Origin: Lomentospora prolificans | Taxonomy: Eukaryota > Ascomycota > Sordariomycetes > Microascales > Microascaceae | Assembly (NCBI GenBank): GCA_029532625.1 | Contig: JARFXM010000004.1 | Coordinates: 4,092,001-4,156,000 of the forward strand | Direction: 5' to 3' | Length of the DNA stretch: 64,000 nt | In this document: positions 24,239 to 36,532 of the stretch, piece by piece | Layout: each line of letters begins with the position of its first letter | How positions within the stretch are numbered: position 1 is the first letter of the stretch | The notes under the pieces: generated by a model | Told to the model about the DNA's origin: nothing | The model's input: only the letters and a program-made list of their open reading frames with translations | Database searches by the model: none | Position numbers and translations under genes: made by a program

Positions 24239-25602
24239 GGATTTCTCAGTATTGCCAGCCTGGTCTTCCCAATCCCAACTTTTCGAAACTCGTTCCCCTT
24301 ACCACTACACGGTCCTCCTGAAATAACATTTCGTCAGAGGTCAGGTCTTGTGACCCGCAAGGATAGGGTAATTCTTCTCCAAGAAGTAAATTAAGCCGTT
24401 ATTCGGAATACTCGACACATGTTGTGGAACAAGAACTTGTATCTTCCAGCTAGCTCATTCCTACTTTGGTGTTAACATCTGTCAAGGACGACCCTTCCCC
24501 TCGCTACTTTCAGAGACGTGCAGTGCCAAGTTCTGCATCGCCAGACTGTTGGTACCAGCCCGACTCGTCCACAAGCAACACGTAATTTCCCTCTTGCATC
24601 GCGCAGGAAGACGAGGAGGGAACAAAGACAGACTCGAAACAATAGGGAGGGTACCCGACGGTCTGGTTCCTGATGAAAATTTTTTCTACAAGAATGGCCA
24701 GGGGAAAGGAAATGTGATTAAGGAAAAATGATCGTCTATTGTGCTTGCGCAGTCGAACCACAATGCTGGCAGTCTATGGTGCGGCCTGTGTTCCTGTCAA
24801 GGTATGGCTATGAGAAACAAACAAAAGGATACATCCGGATGGATGTAGTCAATGATACATTGGAAGTAGGAAGAAGGAAACATAACTGTTATCACCACTA
24901 GATTGCTCCGAATTTACATTGATGTAGAAGCGAATTGCAACCCCCCAACAGACGTGGAATTTCCAAGTTGATACCATCCATCGCTTACCACACCACGCGA
25001 GCTCCGATACATGAGAAAGAAGGTAGTAGGGAAAACGAAAGAAGAAGAAAAAAAAAAGACGAGAAAAGAAAACAAACGGCAGAGGAATACCGAAACCCGA
25101 GCTTACACATGCGCATACTCGACAAGTTTAAGTGGTTTTGTCTCACGTCTTCCGCGAGTGGGTGTAAGTCAGAAACGAACCCGCACCCCCTCCCCGGGCG
25201 GCCAGTGCAAGAGGGTCTTCTCCCGTTAAAACTTGCACCACGCAGCTTGAGCGACAACTGAAAGAATTTGGCACCCTTCGATTGCGGATATCAAGGCCTT
25301 ATTTGCCCCTTTTGATGTTGCCTGCGTCGCCTTCGCTACCAGCGGAGGAGTTGTGGTCGTCTGGACCGCCAAGACCGTAAGAATTGGAGTTCCTATTGTG
25401 TGTGTCAGTCGATCAGCATGGATCATTGATGATTCTCTTGCACCCCGTCAAATCTGGCAAGATCCAAATTCATGGGTGAGAAGGGACCCTTGTGGACGGG
25501 CCCTGATGCGCGCCAGCCTGAGCGGACCCTGCACTGGCCGGGGCCAACGAGCTGGCGCTGCTGGCTGGCTCTCGGGCCAAAGTCCCTGGCTTAACTGTTT
25601 TC

Positions 25603-25641
25603 CAGGGTTCCACCACAGGGTTCCACCACAGGGTTCTGCCC
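25603..25641. repeat. 13-bp tandem repeat, three copies
   Basis: Two perfect copies of CAGGGTTCCACCA followed by a third diverged copy (CAGGGTTCTGCCC). No gene overlaps. Confidence 0.8.
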
Positions 25642-28264
25642 GGCCTTCTGGTGGACGCCCTGGTTTGCCAGCGTCACGGAACAGCCAGCTGGCAAGGGGC
25701 GTTGGTAGTGGACGCAGCAGGCCAGGCCGAAGTACTTCCAAAGCACACATATCAATTGATACCACACATCAATGGATGTACTTACACCATGTTGCCTTTG
25801 GGGCTAACGAGGAAGGACACAACGCTGGTGGCTTGCATGGTGAATAGTTTGGGTGGTTCTTGAAGAAGGGATGGAAAACTGATCTGTAGACGATATAAAA
25901 TATGAGACGAGGAGACGAGAAGCAGCGTCAAGGTTAAGGAGGAGCGGATACTTATTTATGTCGATGACTTCAGTATAAACGATGCCTCATTATCTCAGCG
26001 AAATACTGCGATCAGCTTGAATATTTATAATTTCAATTTCGAAGTCTACAGCCCAGAATTATCGAAATAGACCTGCTAGCAGATTGATGTTTTGAGGCTC
26101 GCCGTTGGCCAAGCCGTGCCAGCCCCGGAATGTGCTCTGGTTCGCATCGACACCTGGTCTAACGGAAGAATGAACCTTGGTGCACATGGGCCTCGGCAAG
26201 GCGCAATAGATCTCTCGCGCACACAAGTGTTTCTTTGCTTACTTGACAGCGAAGACGGCGATAGTCTGGGCAATACACCGTAAACCCTCGTTTGATGAAT
26301 CTGCGTGGCTTAGGATAGGCGGCCAGGCGACAAAGTGAAAAGCAGCACGAACGAGGGACTTCGCCTCGATCAGTCAGCGCTAGCACGTACTGAAACAGTG
26401 TACAGATAGAAACAATTGAGAGCTTTGGTGTGCTCTTTGGTGAATGGAAGTTCGATCTTAAACAAAGGTCATTTCATTCTGCTTCTCGGTGTTGGTGGTG
26501 GGTGCCAGGGAGTTGCTGGACTTGAGGCCCGCCTGGGCGTCTTGAGCATTTGGAGAGGCGTGGAGGCGCACAGGGGAATTCCTTCTCCGGGCCTCACTGG
26601 ACAGCTCCATAAGTTGAACCGGGTTTAGATGGGGTCCGGGATCAGGCGCTGGGCAGCCTTATTCATGGATGAATCGCCAGCCAGCAGTCTTTGTATCCGT
26701 AATGGAAATGTAACACGCTGGCTGACTACGCTCGCGAGATTGATCGCTGGCTGGGACTGGACCTGCCTAGCCCTTGCAGTCCCCTTAGCGTGCCCCACCG
26801 CACCACCTCCCCCCCCAGCGAGAGGTAAGGGAAGACGATGCAACGTTCTAAACCAGTTTAGGTCCACAGATGGAACATTTCCCATCATTGTGTCCCACGG
26901 TTCTGGTGCTCAAGGTCAACCGATGTATCATGCCCCGCTGTCCGGAACTTAAGCTTAATTAATAATACCACGCCCCAGCCAGCAGTCAAGAGCACCGTAC
27001 CGTTGAAATACAAAAATACAATTGACAATGAACGAGACCGCCTCGTCTAAGCTCCAGCATCACCATCTTGATCTGGCAGTGCCACTCGCGCTCTCTATCC
27101 AGGGCGCCTGTGTGATGTGGGTGGCTCGCACGCCGTTGTGCTATTCACACGTGCACGCAAGTGTATGCCCAAGGCAGCTTCATGTTACACGTCCAAAATG
27201 CCCACTGCTCAGCCATCCTTAAATGACCCTCTCTCTGAGGCCTCAACTTCGGTGAACTAGGTGACGACAACTCCTCACTTTGAAGGCCCAGAGCACCGCC
27301 TCAGGCGGACGAAGCGGAGCAAGCCTCAAACCAGCGAATAAGAATGATCAACTGTGTTTCATGGTTTGAGAGATGGTAAATTCGACATTTTCGGTTTTGC
27401 ATTACCTTGGTAAACTACGATCAATTCCACACCGATTCTCAGGGATGACGTCGATGTTGTGACTTTTACAGATACATCCATCCCATCTTGCACAAGCTCA
27501 GCACGCGCACAGCCACTCGTTAGTTCTTCACATTCTCAATAACAGCTCTCACCATCTCTAGCTTAGTATCCACCTAGCATCCTGTGCTACGAAAACCGGA
27601 GGCACAGAAGCGAGCGACAGACCCGCTCACCCCCCAAAAAAAGGAAAAAAAAATGCCGAAACATTTACACAGTTGATCTGCACAGTGTGAATTGTTTGGT
27701 GCGATTCCTAAGCTATTAAGGTTCCAATGCCATGTTCTTCTCTTCGTTATGTCACCTGAAAATAGCCAGCAGTTAGCGCCACGTACAGCGCCCGCATGTG
27801 GCTGAGAGGGGTGTAGCTAGCCAGCTAAAGTGAAGAGTTCAAGAACATTGTAATTGGGTGGCCACTGAAAGCGCCATTCTGGTGTCTTCCAAGGTTGTTT
27901 CTACCCTTGCTTGTCGACCCAACTTGGAGATTGCTCGGCCTCAGTCGTACAGAAAGAAATATATGTTTCTTCTTCTTCTTCTTCTCGGCCTTCTTCCACT
28001 TTGGCTCACTGTCGTCGCTTTGGTTTGGTGGAAAATCCATAGACGTCCAAGTCAAAGGTGCACTTAATCGAGTTGCCATCACACAGAATTACCATCTTCA
28101 GCAGTGCTGCATATACGCTCCACTCCAACGGGTCACATAGAGTAGCACGACGTGGATTGACAACCTCCATGGTTCTCTCCCAAGGTCCACGACTGGTACC
28201 CGCGGACCTCGGTTAGTGGTAATATCAACCCTCCTACTTGGAAACACGGAAGGCTATTGCCCAT

Positions 28265-28819
28265 TCAGGGTTGGCGAGAGCTTAGTCGCCACCCAAAAAA
28301 GTCCGCACGACTGAGGTAAAGCCATAGCAGACGCGAGGTTGACGCGAACGTTTCACACGTTCTCCCGGAACGCATTCCCCGTCCGCAATGCAATGTAATG
28401 TATCCTGTTGTGCTAGCGCTCGACATACGGATATGTTGTGAACGTCCGGGGGATGCAGTAGGCATATCCGGTGCGAAACTGACCGAAGGTGGTACAACAT
28501 CTTATGACGGGTTTCACAGCTCTGCGTCGTAGGGAAGCGGAAATCCAAATAAAGGCCTTGGGAGGGCGTAAAATCTCGGATGACTGAGTAAGGTCGGCGT
28601 TGGAGGTGACGCTGAGCTGGTCCCGTGCTTATTCTCCAACATCCCAGAGCACCTCACTTGGTGCACTGAACTCGGGGTGGCTTGTACCTTGGTACGTTGC
28701 GTCTCGTTCTCGACCCGGTACGGTTTACTGCTTGCCGGAAGCACGTCTACCGCCGTTGGCGGAAAACCTCTCTCTACTGTCCCGTCGGACGTCATTTCAT
28801 AGGATATCGTGGGGATCAA
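28265..28819 (-). other. coding-like stretch, gene structure unresolved
   Basis: A frame starting at an ATG near 28795 (MTSDGTVERGFPPTAVDV) runs to a possible GTGAGG donor near 28648. After a possible TCAG acceptor near 28582 a second open stretch reads SSEILRPPKAFIWISASL before stopping. Composition is protein-like, but no family is recognised and other frames are also open. Confidence 0.25.
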
Positions 28820-29093
28820 TGGGATGATGCCTCCAATTTTTCCTTTTTCACAATGACTCTGCTATCTGGTTTGGCAATTCTACACGTGGGGCAGGGCTGT
28901 CTTGGTGAACCCTTGCGCATCAATGATGTGGAGGCGTCTCCCAATTTCTGGGGTTTCGGTGGGCCTCACCTCCGAACCCACCGCACTCTCATTCGATCTT
29001 GTTCATCATGAGTGGGCATTGGCCGTAGAGAATGGGCTAGTGGAGTAAAGATTTTGAGGCCCGGTTTCCTGTGAGGATATTGGTATGTGACTG

Positions 29094-29516
29094 CTACCTG
29101 TAAGCCCTACTTTCCCCCAATGCGACTCCGCAACCCTGGCGGGTGTTGATTAGTCTCAATGTTTCCTCATCGCATTGGATTGCAGATAATAGCAGTCGGA
29201 ACTTGTTCGGAAGGGCTTCTTTGTTCTTTTCCACACATCTCACAATTCCTGCACCCCTACAGTTGGGGAGCGGAGGGGGGGGACATTTTCTCCGCTGGCG
29301 ATGAATTACTTCGTAACTAGTACCCTGGTCCCTTTTGATCGGACACAACCTTGGAAGGGTATCGACCCCGTTGCGTCCTATTGGTCCCAGCAATTGTCCG
29401 AAACCAACCAAAGTCTGCACGAGCTCGGCCCTGCTGGCTGCCATGGGGTATCTCTGTCCAGGATTGATTGTGGCTGACGAGGCTTGAAATTTCGCGCGAG
29501 AAGCACTTCCTTCCAT
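29094..29516 (-). other. possible hypothetical ORF, 140 codons
   Basis: A single open frame starting MEGSASRAKFQ and ending GESRAYR. It has reasonable amino-acid composition but no recognisable domain. It could be a chance frame in GC-balanced intergenic DNA. Confidence 0.25.
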
Positions 29517-32500
29517 CCATGGATGGCAGGGCCCTGACGTTCTTGCACGCCACCGGAGGCAGAGGCCTCGAGCACGGATGCCGGTGTTCAGCTTTCTTTC
29601 TTTTTTATTTTTTTTTTCCTACTTGGAATTACTCTTTGGGTCTCCCCATTGAATTTTGCCCACAGCTCGGCGGTTGGTCTCTCCCGCTCCTCTGGCCCTT
29701 CTTTGAAGGGTGGAGATTAATGTTGGTTGCTATCGAACACCTCAGGTTCTATTGCGGATTCTGATTTGTGACGTGTGATCCTTAGCTCTGTGTTTCATGC
29801 ATCATTCTGGTTTTGTAAAGGGCCGCAGAGACACGAAATGAGCAGGATGCGGGATTCAGAAAACAGCTGGCCAGGAAACGCATCAACCCCAGAGCCGCTC
29901 TGGAAACTCACTACCCCCCAGCCGGACGTCTTGGGGCAGAAACGCCAAAAAAAAAAAAAAAAAAGGGGGATGGGACCTGTAGAACTTCCCCATTGTGCGC
30001 TGAGGGAGGGGTGGGTGGGACTTCGAGTTGGCCGGAGCCTAATGATAGGAAATATGTACCTTCGTAAGTGCCAGCCATAAACAACCCAGAGTGGCACAAA
30101 GGGGGTTCTCCACCAGCACGTCCTTCCTTAGTACACGAGCTCAGGACAAGCAACCTTGGTATATACTTCGTTCCTGCTCGGGGTAGGTGGCGTCGGGTGT
30201 ACTGAGTGAGTGACCAGCCACCCTGGGGGAGGAGCTCTTGAGACCCCCCTCGTGGTTCCATGTCTGCCAGTGGCATGGCCCATTGGCCCCATGAAGCCTC
30301 GCGCCGCACCCGTCCCATGCCCTTGCCCCCGATCTACAAGTAAACGCATTATTACCCTTTGGCTTGATTGATCTTTTGGTCGCCAGGCGGTCAGTGGGTT
30401 GGAGCTTGTCTACTCCTTTAAGTTAGCGCTAACCCAACTCATCAATTGCTGAGCATTTTCCACACTTGGTGCTTCTCAATGAAAAGGCATCACAAGGCCA
30501 GTCTACGAAGTAGATTTCATGAGAACGTCACAACTCCGCCGACTTGCAGGGGTCATTAATCAAGTCCCGACGGATATACGAAGTATCAGGTGAGCCAATG
30601 ACACTTGAGGGCTCGCAAGAGTACAGGAAGGGAGGAATCCCTTGTCAGGCGAGGACGGCGAACCAGGGAAGGCATGGGCAGCCAGGGAAGTCGCACAATG
30701 CCTTGAGACGTCCTGACTCCGAGTCCGTTGTCAGCTTATGTTCTCGCAGTATTATTTGGCCACTGTCTTTCCAGCGTTGAGGTCATGGCGACCAGATTAG
30801 GTAAAATTAGGTAAAATGGAAAATTTCTTGTGACAGGGGAATTTCAATCAGCGCCGACATTGGCGCCCGTCCCACCTATGTATTTTGGTGAAACAACTCG
30901 GGAATAGCACAGGTCGTATTATTCCGCCGATTGGCAGCTGGCATCTGCGAGTTGATCCCTGGGCCGGATGAGGATGCATCGACGATCTTTGCGTATCCCA
31001 AGCGGCGACAAGAAGATTGTTCGCACAGTTTCTCAAAGCAACATTATCAACCCCCTGTCTCACGAAGATTAAAAGGCTAGGGACGCGCAAATTGATCGCC
31101 ACGTGTTCGTGTTGGAGCGGATACCTCACTCTGGTAATTTGCGAGGGCATCTGAGTTCCGTAAAACAGGATCCATGGATGGGATCGCAAACGTCGTGAAG
31201 TTCCGTTTGTTGAACTCGGCATTCCTTGGCTGTGCGGCGACTTGATTCGCAAAATTGCTCCAAGTCTTCAATAACTAGATTGAGCGTCTACCAATCCACT
31301 CGCGGATAGACCGTATCCCTCTCGAGGAACACGGCCATCGGGCAGAAAGACTAGATAAGGGAAGCGAAAAAAAAAAAAAAAGGGAAAAAGAAAGGGAAAA
31401 TGAAAGAAAGAAAAGAGAGACCGCGAAGAAACTATGGTGATACTTCGTCGGAACCAAGCCAATTTTCCGAGGGTGTCTGTTACCGTCCTGCTTCCTACGG
31501 AGAATAGTTACAAAGTAACTAAGCAAGTCGGAGCAGGTCGAGTCGACCGCAACCTGTACTTGCCAGCTTGCTAAACTAAGAAACAGGATGGAGCGTCGAG
31601 GCTACTACGAAGACGGGATGAGAGACACTCCCGATGCCAGCCACGATGAGAGACACGCGCCGAGATCTCCCGTATACCTCCGGCCGAAAAGACTTACTTC
31701 GTAGTTGGGACGTCTGGGTTCGACTATCTCTCAAATGCTTCCCAAAATCCCAAAAGATGCAGCCAAAGGCGAGGACCAGGGGTATGTCAGTACAAGGAAA
31801 ATGCTTGAACAGGGTCACTGTTTGGGCGACCTCAAGATTTGGATCTTGAGCCATGTCATTTGTGATCGAACTTAGGAAGTATCCCATGTTCCAGCTGGCG
31901 GCATTGTCGAGCCCGTGGGGTGGATCGAGCGGAGGGGGTGCCTATACACTCGAGGGAGTGACCGGATCCTACGTCGGGTGCGGAGGCCCGGATACGAAAG
32001 GTACATCAAAAAAAAACCAGGGTCGCTATGCTCAAGAAGCCTTCTAGAATAGCTGGCAGTTCCTGAAGCCAATCACAAGGTTTCGCTTCATTGCTGGCCA
32101 CGAAGCAGGGTAAGCCTGCCTGGCACTTTCCCCCTCACACGGATATTAGTTTGCAGAGCGTTGATCGTGGTCTCCAGGATTGAATGTGCACATTAATCTC
32201 AATCCTATCCAGCCGCGCCGATTAACTGCCTGAACCAATTCTAAAGCTCTGCTGGAGGACCACATTCAAGGTTATTTTATCCTTTTAGACTCAGATGGCC
32301 ACGCTAAGCTCCTACGTTTAGAGCTAGTGATATTAGCACGGCCTGAGGAGACATGAAAAGCTGGCGACATGGCCAGCTACGTTTTCGGTGAACTGTGAAT
32401 GGCCCTCGTACCGTCGCCTTCGACTCGGAGAATTCTCACCCAATCCCTCCAGTGATGCATTTCTTTGGTCTGGCTACTTTCTTCCCTTCCACCCCTGGCC

Positions 32501-34236
32501 AGGCAGCAGATCGCACCGGCAAACTATGATACTTGTTAACACTTCAGCACATCACACATACTTCTTTTTCAGTTGAGCTTGACCAGATAAAGGTGTTGCA
32601 CAATGCTACTGAGTGCCCGCAGCCTGCGGTGACTTGGACCCTACAATTGTCACTAGACGAATGACCGGCTCAGGCGACAATATTTGCTAGCAAGGTATGG
32701 TAAGGCAGCGTTCGTTCGATGTCCGTCCATTGATGGGCGCGGTAGTGGAAATGTGCCAGAAGAGGAGAACAAGATAAAGTGTACCTTGAGAATTCGTCAT
32801 CGTCGTTAATCATACTACGAAGTAGACTTAATGACGAGATGATACAGGCACGAGGCATTGTGGATTATTTCCATTTTTGTCCCTTCCCAGCGCAACTGCA
32901 AGCGATTGCGTCACCAGGGTTTCACCCGCGCGGGTTGAGAGAGTACTCCGTGCTTGGGTCCAGTTCGGCAGGGGTAGGTCCCCCCAAGATGCCGAGTCTG
33001 ATATTTTTTGATTGCCTGTGGCTTTTACTTGTACACACCCCTCCCAGCTCAACGAATATTTTATCTCAACCGTTGACGTTATCGGATAGGCGGCCCCGCG
33101 CCTACGAAGTAGAGAATCTTTCCCTAAGATGGAAAGAAGAAAGAGACAAAGGAGGAAATACCGATGACACGTCAGCCTCCAGCTCACACTCTCCCCTGTA
33201 TCCATAGAGTACCTTGTTACTCCGTACGCCGTGCCTTCTAGACTGATGGACAGGGCGAGAGGCTGGTGCTCGGAAATGAGGAGGGTGAAGTGTCTTATCA
33301 CCCCTGGTCTGAATTTGAGTGGCTGTCATCCAACCATTGTCCATCCTGTCCAACCCAATCGTGGCACCTGGACCTGGTCGCTCAAGGCGCCCCACCCCGT
33401 GGAATCTCCATATTTCGAGGGGTGCTGGCTGTCAAGAGATCCGCTTTGTTGAAGCTGGCCCTTCTTTGGGAGTTGATAGAATTACTCCGTATTCTCTTCT
33501 CACCTCCCAAATCGAAACCAGCCTCTTCGGCTGAGGCGTTGATCTAGCCCTGCCAATCACCTCTCCAAAGTGACGAACTACACTAATACGCCACCGCCTG
33601 ATAAGGCAAACAGGCGCACAACCTCCCTTTAGGGTATGAAAATATCATCAGACCTACACTGAGAAAACCACTGAAGTGCGACCCAAGATACCGTTCCGAC
33701 AAAGCAATGTGAGTCGTGGTGAAGCCCCCAATTGATTCTCGCCTTGTAATCTCCAAAATGCACTACTGTGTGCTGTCCCTCATCGTACATGCGCATTTGC
33801 ACGCCCGGGGAGCAAATCCGTCTCTCAGTACCTTGCATCCTGTGTTCTCTGCAGGGGTTGGCAGCGGAAGCACATGAACGTCATTTCCCTTTCTCCCAGC
33901 CAGCTGGCAGTACGTACTCATGGGTGGTGTAGCTCTAGTGGAGGATTATCGGTCACGACGGCGATGACTTGTTTTTTTTCTTCTTTCTTCTTCTTTCTTC
34001 TTTTACCACCAAGGCAACTTGCGAGAAGTGCGATTTTTCGCAATCAAGGAGCCATGTGAGAATGGGTTGAAATGGCGGTGTCGTAAAGGCGCCCTGCTCA
34101 GCTCTGTTGGCGCCGTTACAATTTTGACTCATCACATCCTGCATAAATGAAGGGGAGCTGGGAAAAAAAGACCTGGTCAATTTTGGTCACGTTCTACCTG
34201 CTGGAAGCCACTTGAGCCATTCCTTCGGATACTGGA

Positions 34237-35696
34237 TCAGACGGGTTCGAATTTCCCAGTCTTTCGAAACTTATCCCACATTCGAAGGAGGCGTACCTCG
34301 TCAGCCAACGCCTGGGCGTCCGCAAACGAGACTAGAGGTTTTTCCTCTTCGGGGACACTGACCCATCCGTCGTCAGCGCTCTCATCCGCAGACTTGGGAT
34401 CCTCCTTATTGAATTCAACAACAACGAGCTCGGGATCGTTTATGTAATCCTCCTTGTCAGCAACCTCTTGAATCCACTTCAAAATATGATCTCCAGCCCG
34501 AGGGAGGATGCACTCGACGTAATGTGGCTCCCCGCTACTGTAGACAGGGCACCCGAAGGCCGTGTGACCCGGATAGTCTCCATTGCCAAGATGCGTAGAT
34601 AAAGGCATGTTTACGGCGACAGATCCTTCTACGATGTAAGCCCTGGCACGCTGTCCTCGAGGTTAGCAACAGGTTAAATAAATGCCAGGATGTAAGCCGT
34701 ACCGTCTCTAAGAACCTCTTGAACCCATCGCACCTGAGCATATCCACATGATGGCTTCCTCCCAAAAGAACAATAGAATTAAGACGAGGCCCAAAGATGG
34801 CCCAAGAGAAGCCAAAGTCCAAGAAATCCACCACGGCATTTGCACCATCACCGATACCAATAATGTCAACCTTCGCCGCCGGGCTGACGAGAACGTTTAG
34901 GACCTCGTCGAAGATGTACTTGACATGGCGGCCATGGTCCTCGTTCCCCAGAATGAGGTTCACATCGTGGCGGAGGATTCGGTACGTCTGGACCATGCTG
35001 GGTGCCGGAGTCGACAGCCATCGACCCAGCTCCAGGGCCTTCTTGCCTTCGGGCCACCAGAAGGTCTGTCCCAGGTTGGCCAAGATTATACCCGGGGAGT
35101 TTTCGTCGTCTGCGGAGCAATGCTGGTCCTTTATTTTGCGAACAATAGACACGAGCGAGCCCTTGTCGATCCCACCCCGGTCATTGACAATGCGGAGGGC
35201 AAGGGCACCCAGCATCTGACTTGTCTCACCGAAAATGATGATAACTCGGGACTTGGTTTTAATATCAGAGCTGGCAAAGATGGGGATGTGGGCCTTGTCA
35301 GCCTCGACATCCCAAGGAAGGCGAATTTTCTCAAGGCCTTCCTTCTTCAAGCGGTCGTGAATGATGTCCTCGATAGCACCTGAATCCAATGTCTCAGTAA
35401 AGATATGCCACGCTAGATACCTCGCAATCCGTAGAGCTCTTACTGTTGAAAGCGAACCGCTGGCGGTCATTGACACGGTCGAGAATGTCAATGTGATATC
35501 GGAAATAAGTGTTGGGATTCTCGATGTTTCGAATCTCGTCCTCGTCATTGACGAAATATCTTTGAATAAGTAGATCGTCTTAGCAGGATCCCTACGTTGC
35601 AGTGAAGAATATATGGGAGAACCCTTACCCCAAGGCCCTAAGGTCGCAAGGAAAGTCCACATCCTCGGGGAGACCAGACCAGGATCGGTAGAACAT
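34237..35696 (-). CDS. Arb2-domain protein
   Basis: Fission yeast Arb2 is part of the Argonaute siRNA chaperone complex, and similar domains occur at histone-deacetylase C-termini. In this family the fold is alpha/beta-hydrolase-like. Recognisable blocks: N-terminal LPEDVDFPCDLRALGYFVNDEDEIRNI, then HIPIFASSDIKTKSRVIIIF, the VNDRGGIDKGSLVS block, KVDIIGIGDGANAVVDFL (the GxGxGA elbow) and ECILPRAGDHILKWI. Four exons were resolved by phase: complement(join(34237..34650,34703..35379,35444..35559,35629..35696)), 424 aa. Introns are 35560-35628 (GTAAGG), 35380-35443 (GTAAGA) and 34651-34702 (GTACGG, branch GCTAAC, only 52 nt). The start ATG at 35696 reads MFYRSWSGLPED. Whether it acts in RNA silencing here is inference; the fungal family is broad and mostly uncharacterised. 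Confidence 0.85.
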
Positions 35697-36532
35697 GCTT
35701 GCTCAATGACTCCGTACCTGTGGGTGAGTTGCTAGAAGGATACGAAAAGGGCGGATATTACGCGCGACTTGAGCCGGGCTACGTGAAATATTTATTCCTA
35801 AACTTGTTAGCGGAGACGAGAGAGGGTGCGAATGTGTGTCTGTGTCTACGACTACGAAGTGTGAACGACGAGGAAAAGTTGGCGGGCCCTCGAATCTTTT
35901 GGAAGGGTCTATTTGTCGATGCCGTGGAGCAAACGGTCTCGAGACGCGCCTTCCCGTCTTCGGAAGTTTGAATGAATCATATTTGCGGAACAAATCATCA
36001 TGAGCCTCTGTCGTTATATATCAGAATGGGAGTCGCCAAGGAATAACAAAATCCAGTGGGTAAGCGTAAGTGGTCTTCCTCGAGACATATATAATAATGG
36101 AACATGAAAGAAGGCTGAGCTGTCTAACTGACTTAATGGTGCTCTACATACAACCTCTTGTATAGAATAGAAAACTGCCACTGCTAAGCTCTGAACATGA
36201 ACCATTGGTGTCTATTCTTGCCATAGCGTGCATAGTTGCGTCCATGGATGCGTTCTTTGCTTCGACTGGCCTTAGGAACCAATCCGAAACCTAACCACAC
36301 CTTGAAACTAGCTAGCTACACGTCTGGACCCGATGGAGGAATTAATTCGAAGTTGAGATGAAGTAATCATGGCATTTACTATCAAATTCTTCGTATTGCA
36401 ACGGTTTGGTGTTAACAAAAATCCCTCCTATATATATAACGCCATAACCCTGGAAGACCATGAAACTAGACGGCAAACATTCTGCACTGCGTGGCTGCAA
36501 TGCAAGCCAAGTCATCGTGGTGTTACAGACAA
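35697..36532. other. intergenic between Arb2-domain gene and ATG29
   Basis: About 840 bp holding the upstream region of the Arb2-domain gene and the 3' flank of ATG29. The 96-codon minus frame at 35703-35993 lies in the expected 5' UTR and is not supported as coding. Confidence 0.5.

Larger units (their letters stand above)
22859..34236. other. 11-kb gene-poor region rich in microsatellites
   Basis: No complete gene can be supported. Contents include a GA tract and CT tract in inverted orientation (23397-23436, 23497-23522), poly(T) (24126-24139, 24213-24238), a 13-bp triplet repeat (25603-25641), poly(A) (29947-29964 and around 31367), and nine copies of TACGAAGTA or its one-base variant TACTCCGTA. 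Coding-like minus-strand stretches at 28265-28819 and 29094-29516 lack full gene structure. It may hold unannotated multi-exon genes, lncRNAs or decayed genes. Confidence 0.4.
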
